A DNA stretch of 64,000 nt, from assembly GCA_026874595.1 (NCBI GenBank), contig CM049320.1, positions 13,889,488-13,953,487 on the forward strand, written 5' to 3'. The notes under the pieces are model-generated. The model was not told the origin of the DNA and made no database searches. It worked only from the letters and a program-made list of their open reading frames with translations. The position numbers and the translations under genes were made by a program. This DNA is from Sipunculus nudus (taxonomy: Eukaryota; Annelida; Sipuncula; Golfingiida; Sipunculidae). Each line of letters opens with the position of its first letter. Within the stretch, counting starts at the first letter, position 1. Of the stretch, positions 59,868 to 64,000 are shown one piece after another.

Positions 59868-61048
59868 TCCGCCAAAACGGATACTATGTTTTTGACCGTG
59901 TTCCGCCGCCGCCGCCGCCGCCGCCCCCGCCGCCGCGTTCATTTCCGGAGAACTCCTCTGAGACTACTGGACGGATTTTTCCGAAACTTACACAAATTAT
60001 CGGGTCACATGTGAACTGGTGGCTAACCAAGTGGCCTTGACCTCTGACCTTTCCTCTCTGCCCAGCGTCCGTTTGTGCGTCTGTTTCAACATAAACCCAC
60101 ATATCTCGGGAACCATCTGACCAATCAGAAAAAAAAATTATACAAATGTAGCACTTGGATAGCTTTATAACATACACAAAAAAGGTGGCGCCACCTGCAG
60201 CCATTTTTGCACAGCGTCCATATGTTTGTCTCCCTTGGGTTAAAATCACTCATATCTCTGCAGTGGTTTGACTAATTCACCTAAAATTCGGCATGCGTAT
60301 ACATCCTAGATAGTTTTCTTGATTTCATGACAGGTAGCGCCACCTACATTCACGTTAACGCTGCAGACATCCAAGCTCATATCTCAGGATTCGTTCGACC
60401 AATCAGGAAAAAAAAATTACACAAATGTAGCCCTTTGATAGCTTTATAACATACACAAAAATGGTGGCGCCACCTGCAGCCATTTTTGCACAGCGTCCAT
60501 CTGTTTGTCTGCCTTGGGTTAAAATCACTCATATCTCTGCAGTGGTTTGACCAAATTACCTGTAATTCGGCATGCGTATACACCCTGGATAGCTTTCTTG
60601 ATTTTATGACATGTGGCGCCAGCTTCATTCACGTTCACGCTGCAGACATTAATGCTTATATCTCGAGACTCGTTTGACCAACAGGAAAAAAAATTACACA
60701 AATGTAGCCCTTGGATAGCTTTATAACATACACAAAAATGGTGGCGCCACCTGCAGCCATTTTTGCACAGCGTCTATCTGTTTGTCTGCTGTGGGATAAA
60801 ATCCCTCATATCTCTGCCGTGGTTTGACTTTTCCACCTGAAATTTTGCATGTGTATACATTTTGGATAGTTTCTCGTTCAAATAACAGGTGGCGCCACCT
60901 ACAATCATGTTTATGTGGCAGAGATCCATTCTAATATGTAACACATGTAACTCTGTTTCCCCTGCCACTCAAACCATGCCTCACTTCACCCTTTCTGCTC
61001 TGATTTTGGCGGATACACGTAGTCGCTTGTCGACTACCCGTTTTCTAG
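59868..61048 (+). mobile_element. Helitron-like family B, copy B2
   Basis: The left end is A then TCCGCCAAAACGGATACTAT (5'-TC, ATCCG/CGGAT hairpin), followed by a (CCG)n run at about 59903-59937. The right end is GTAGTCG-CTTGT-CGACTAC hairpin, 7 nt, then CTAG at 61045-61048 followed by T. Two to three copies of a ~300-bp unit carry GGTGGCGCCACC palindromes. 1,181 bp; non-autonomous; same orientation as B1. Confidence 0.8.
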
Positions 61049-61052
61049 TTGG

Positions 61053-61900
61053 CTCAGCTGACTATAAGTCATCTGAGCTATAGTCGTGGTCCTTTGTCCG
61101 TCGGCTGTCCGTCCGTCCGTCCGTTAAACAGGCACGTTTTGAAACAGTTAGACCTACGAATCCAAAATTCGGCATACAGTTAGATGTCCCCAAAATCTCC
61201 TACCATACTGAAAATTGGGTCATTAGGACTTCGTTCCTTCCAGATATTAAGGAAAAATCTCATTTTTCCATTAAAAAAACCATTGTTACACTATAAGACT
61301 GCCTTATATCAAAACCACTGTACCGATTTTGATAATAGTATATAAGCATATTCTTCCATACATTTTCTATGTACATACCAAAAATTAGGTCAGTATTGCG
61401 TAATTTGTTGAAGTTATGGGCCGGAACATAATGCACCTCATAAAAAATCAGGAAATATATTAACTCACTTAACATAAGAATGGCTGAAGCTAGAGACTTC
61501 TTTCCAGGGATATAACTCCATTTAATCAAGATTCAATTGTATACCGAAAATTAGATCTTAATTTTTCAAATTTTATAAGTTATTCGCATAAATATGAAAT
61601 CAGTACCTGAAATTTTGCCGAAATATGGGCATGGCACATTTTTTTCCCTGTAAGTACTGTTGGTTAATTTTCATATCGTGCACACGTAAGGCTTTCAGTT
61701 TCTAAATTCTGAAATATGAAAGGAATTGACCAAAACTGTAGCTTATATTACATTTTTATGAGACCATGTCACACCTAGGCTGTACTAAAGCCCCTCTATA
61801 TGTCCCCATATTGACCTTTCATGCTTGAAGCCAGGCATATACTGCAGCCAGCCAGCTCTTGGGTAGCTTCAGCTGGATATAGCTATTCAACCCCCCTCCT
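61053..61900. repeat. Probable dispersed repeat starting TCAGCTGACTATAAG
   Basis: Begins with CTGAGCTATAGTCGTGG-type sequence and a (GTCC)n run at about 61108-61124, then AATTCGGCATACA. This style matches other interspersed repeats in the window, but no second copy is present to set its ends. Confidence 0.35.
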
Positions 61901-64000
61901 CTTGTAATTGTTTGGCCAAAAACATAACAATAAACAAAAATTTAAAAAAAATTATTGGTTAACAATAACAACTTTAAGAAAAATAAATGGAAAAGGAATT
62001 TTATGGTTAATGAGTAACAGGGACCTTGCAATTACTGATGTTTTATGGATCTTTCATGTATTGCTGAAAAATTTATTTCAAATGACACCATGCAGTCACC
62101 ATTGGGTATTTTTTAATTTCAATCATAAAAATGAAAAATAAATAATTAAATAAAATTGTTGTTAACTATGAGGGATTATGTGAAGCAAGTTAATTATAAA
62201 CAAGGATGCATTTGATCATATTAAATATTCTTAATTTCCAGGTCTTTTCCAGGTGTTAAATTTGTTGGGTTTTTTTTATTACAAAATAAAAAAAAAAATG
62301 AAATATGTCAAAAATTAAAAAAAAAATTACTCAGACAATTGCTCATTAAAGACGTCAATATGTTTGAATAATAACATTCAGACTCATGGCTGTATCAGCT
62401 GTTACATGATACTGGGTAAAAAAATCAAAATTTATATTTCTGATAACTTTATTTCAGTTAATAAAATTAAACATTCCGAACTCCAGTTTGCTCCTTGTAT
62501 AATATATTGGTTTGTTTTGATCCTTGGGGTTTTTTTAACACATGTATAAGTTTCGTAGTAGAGATTATTTTCTTTATTTCTGATACAAATTTAAAAAAAT
62601 AAAATTTTTATAATGTTATAAAAAAATCAGGTCTTAAAGACAAGTTCTCATTATGATGTCTATAATGTTAATAATTGTCATAAGTGTCTTGACAGTGATG
62701 TGAAAGTATTCAAAAGTGAATATAATATTGTTTTTATAAATTAAAGCCATAAAACCAGGTAGTTACAATCATTATTTAAATTTGTGGAATTTGTATATTC
62801 TGGATTCTCAACAGTGTTGTTTGACTGAAACTAAATAAATATGAGACCTTGAGTGAATACTTAATAATTGTATTCAAATATGATTAAAAAAAATCAATAG
62901 TTCAATAATGAAAATTAATACAAATACTAATACAGGTAAAAAAGAAAGATTTTGAGTGCCAATACTTTCACAATGTATTCATTAATGCATTCATGAATAT
63001 ATTTTATAATTTTATTTTAATCATTTATTTCAATTATATCAATCTTTTCAAATGTTACTGTTAATATTTTTAAAATTAAAATTATATTTTGCCCAATAAT
63101 TCCAATTAATTTTTAATGAATAGTTTAACTTTCATATAATTTGTGCTAGTGGTACTTTTGGCTACGGGCAACCTGAAATTTTTTAATAACAGTTAACTCC
63201 TTTGTAAAAAGCATGCATGATAATCAACATTACATACAGTGGACATTTATTTCCTGTTACTAGTGTTAGTGCTGTGGATTTAATTTTCACAGCATATGCA
63301 CATAAGCATTTCATCTGTGAAAATCTGAAATTTGAAACCAATTGATCAAAAACTGTAGATGTCATTCAAGTTTTCAAGCACCATGCCTTGATTGTTCTCA
63401 TCAAGTCAGTGAAGTGTGTGCTTGGGCAGTATTACATAACCAGTTCAACTTCTGACCTAGCCACTGCTTCTGTGAATGTTGAAGCAATTTAGAAATGTGA
63501 ATCAACTGAAATATTAATAGATATATGTGTTATACTGTAAATGTGTAGTTACATTTTTAAACCTGGAAAAAATGATGTATTGAAAAAAAGGAATAAAAGC
63601 AAATATTGTTAATTTTTCCTGACTCAGTAGAATGGGAATAAAAATGATTTGCTTTGTTTCTCTACTTTATACCTGCTTAAATATTTAATAATTATGAATA
63701 AACATTTTTCTCTGTATGCACTTGAATTCAATTTAATATCCTGTATGAATATGCAAAGGTGCTGTAACTCCCACCATCCCCTTATCCCACCCCATAGAGT
63801 CCTTGCTCTTTGGCACTGTGAACAATAGTCCTATTGCTTTTCCATAAAATTTAATAAATAAAAATAATATATACAGAAAGACTGAGGCGTTTTAACTGCC
63901 ATCATAACCCCTCCCCCTGTCAATCCTTCCACCTGTTAAGTGGGGACTTTATGGCTACTGTATACATATGATAAAATAGAAAATAGGTTGATTAAAATAA
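61901..64000. other. AT-rich, no gene seen
   Basis: Homopolymer A and T runs and short frames only. No recognisable repeat boundary or coding. Confidence 0.6.

Noticed and set aside
59712-60249. Arginine- and glycine-rich ORFs around 59900
   Set aside because: They come from the (CCG)n microsatellite at the start of Helitron-like copy B2.

Overview
The window looks like a piece of an AT-rich animal nuclear genome, most likely a marine mollusc. The grounds are intron-split transposase genes, abundant AGGTCA-type repeats of a kind I associate with bivalve genomes, and the mix of element families. The species call is inference. I see no convincing intact host gene, rRNA, tRNA or CRISPR. Nearly everything recognisable is a mobile element or its debris, so this is best read as accessory, transposon-dense DNA.

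Layout. 1-9.2 kb: debris, including a minus-strand CMC/EnSpm-like transposase remnant (3.5-5.2 kb), a 48-bp x3 repeat (4.0 kb), and a segmental duplication enclosing a triplicated ~430-bp unit (7.1-9.2 kb). 9.7-11.5 kb: a solo LTR with a 4-bp target duplication and a Ty3/gypsy reverse-transcriptase scrap. 11.5-19.3 kb: Helitron-like non-autonomous elements (family A) with a ~290-bp satellite packed with AGGTCA half-sites. They surround the C-terminal half of a decayed THAP-DDE transposase (16.3-18 kb). 19.3-28.3 kb: mostly empty, with exon-like scraps, a 146-bp tandem repeat element and a long-TIR MITE. 28.6-30.8 kb: Ty3/gypsy integrase-chromodomain and CMC-like remnants. 32.2-35.7 kb: a second Helitron-like family (B) nested in an older repeat, then another family A copy. 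36.3-40.7 kb: two decayed DDE genes. 41.26-44.71 kb: a complete hAT element with a perfect 8-bp target duplication. 45.17-49.64 kb: a PIF/Harbinger element flanked directly by two MITE copies, with TTA (once TAA) at every junction. 50.7-53.2 kb: the N-terminal part of a THAP-DDE gene. 53.8-55.1 kb: an apparent hAT/XPG-like fusion ORF. 57-61 kb: a copy of the 32-kb repeat, a decayed coiled-coil ORF and a second family B element. 61-64 kb: AT-rich, nothing coding.

The clearest working units are the hAT element and the Harbinger element. The Harbinger carries a DDE transposase on + and a MADF/BESS DNA-binding partner on -, with a partner exon lying inside the transposase intron. Both elements carry inactivating changes in this copy. 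Three loci (16-18, 37.5-40.7 and 50.7-53.2 kb) belong to one broad DDE-like superfamily marked by DGR-DSPGH / YT-MD / TDRH / FDVWH motifs.
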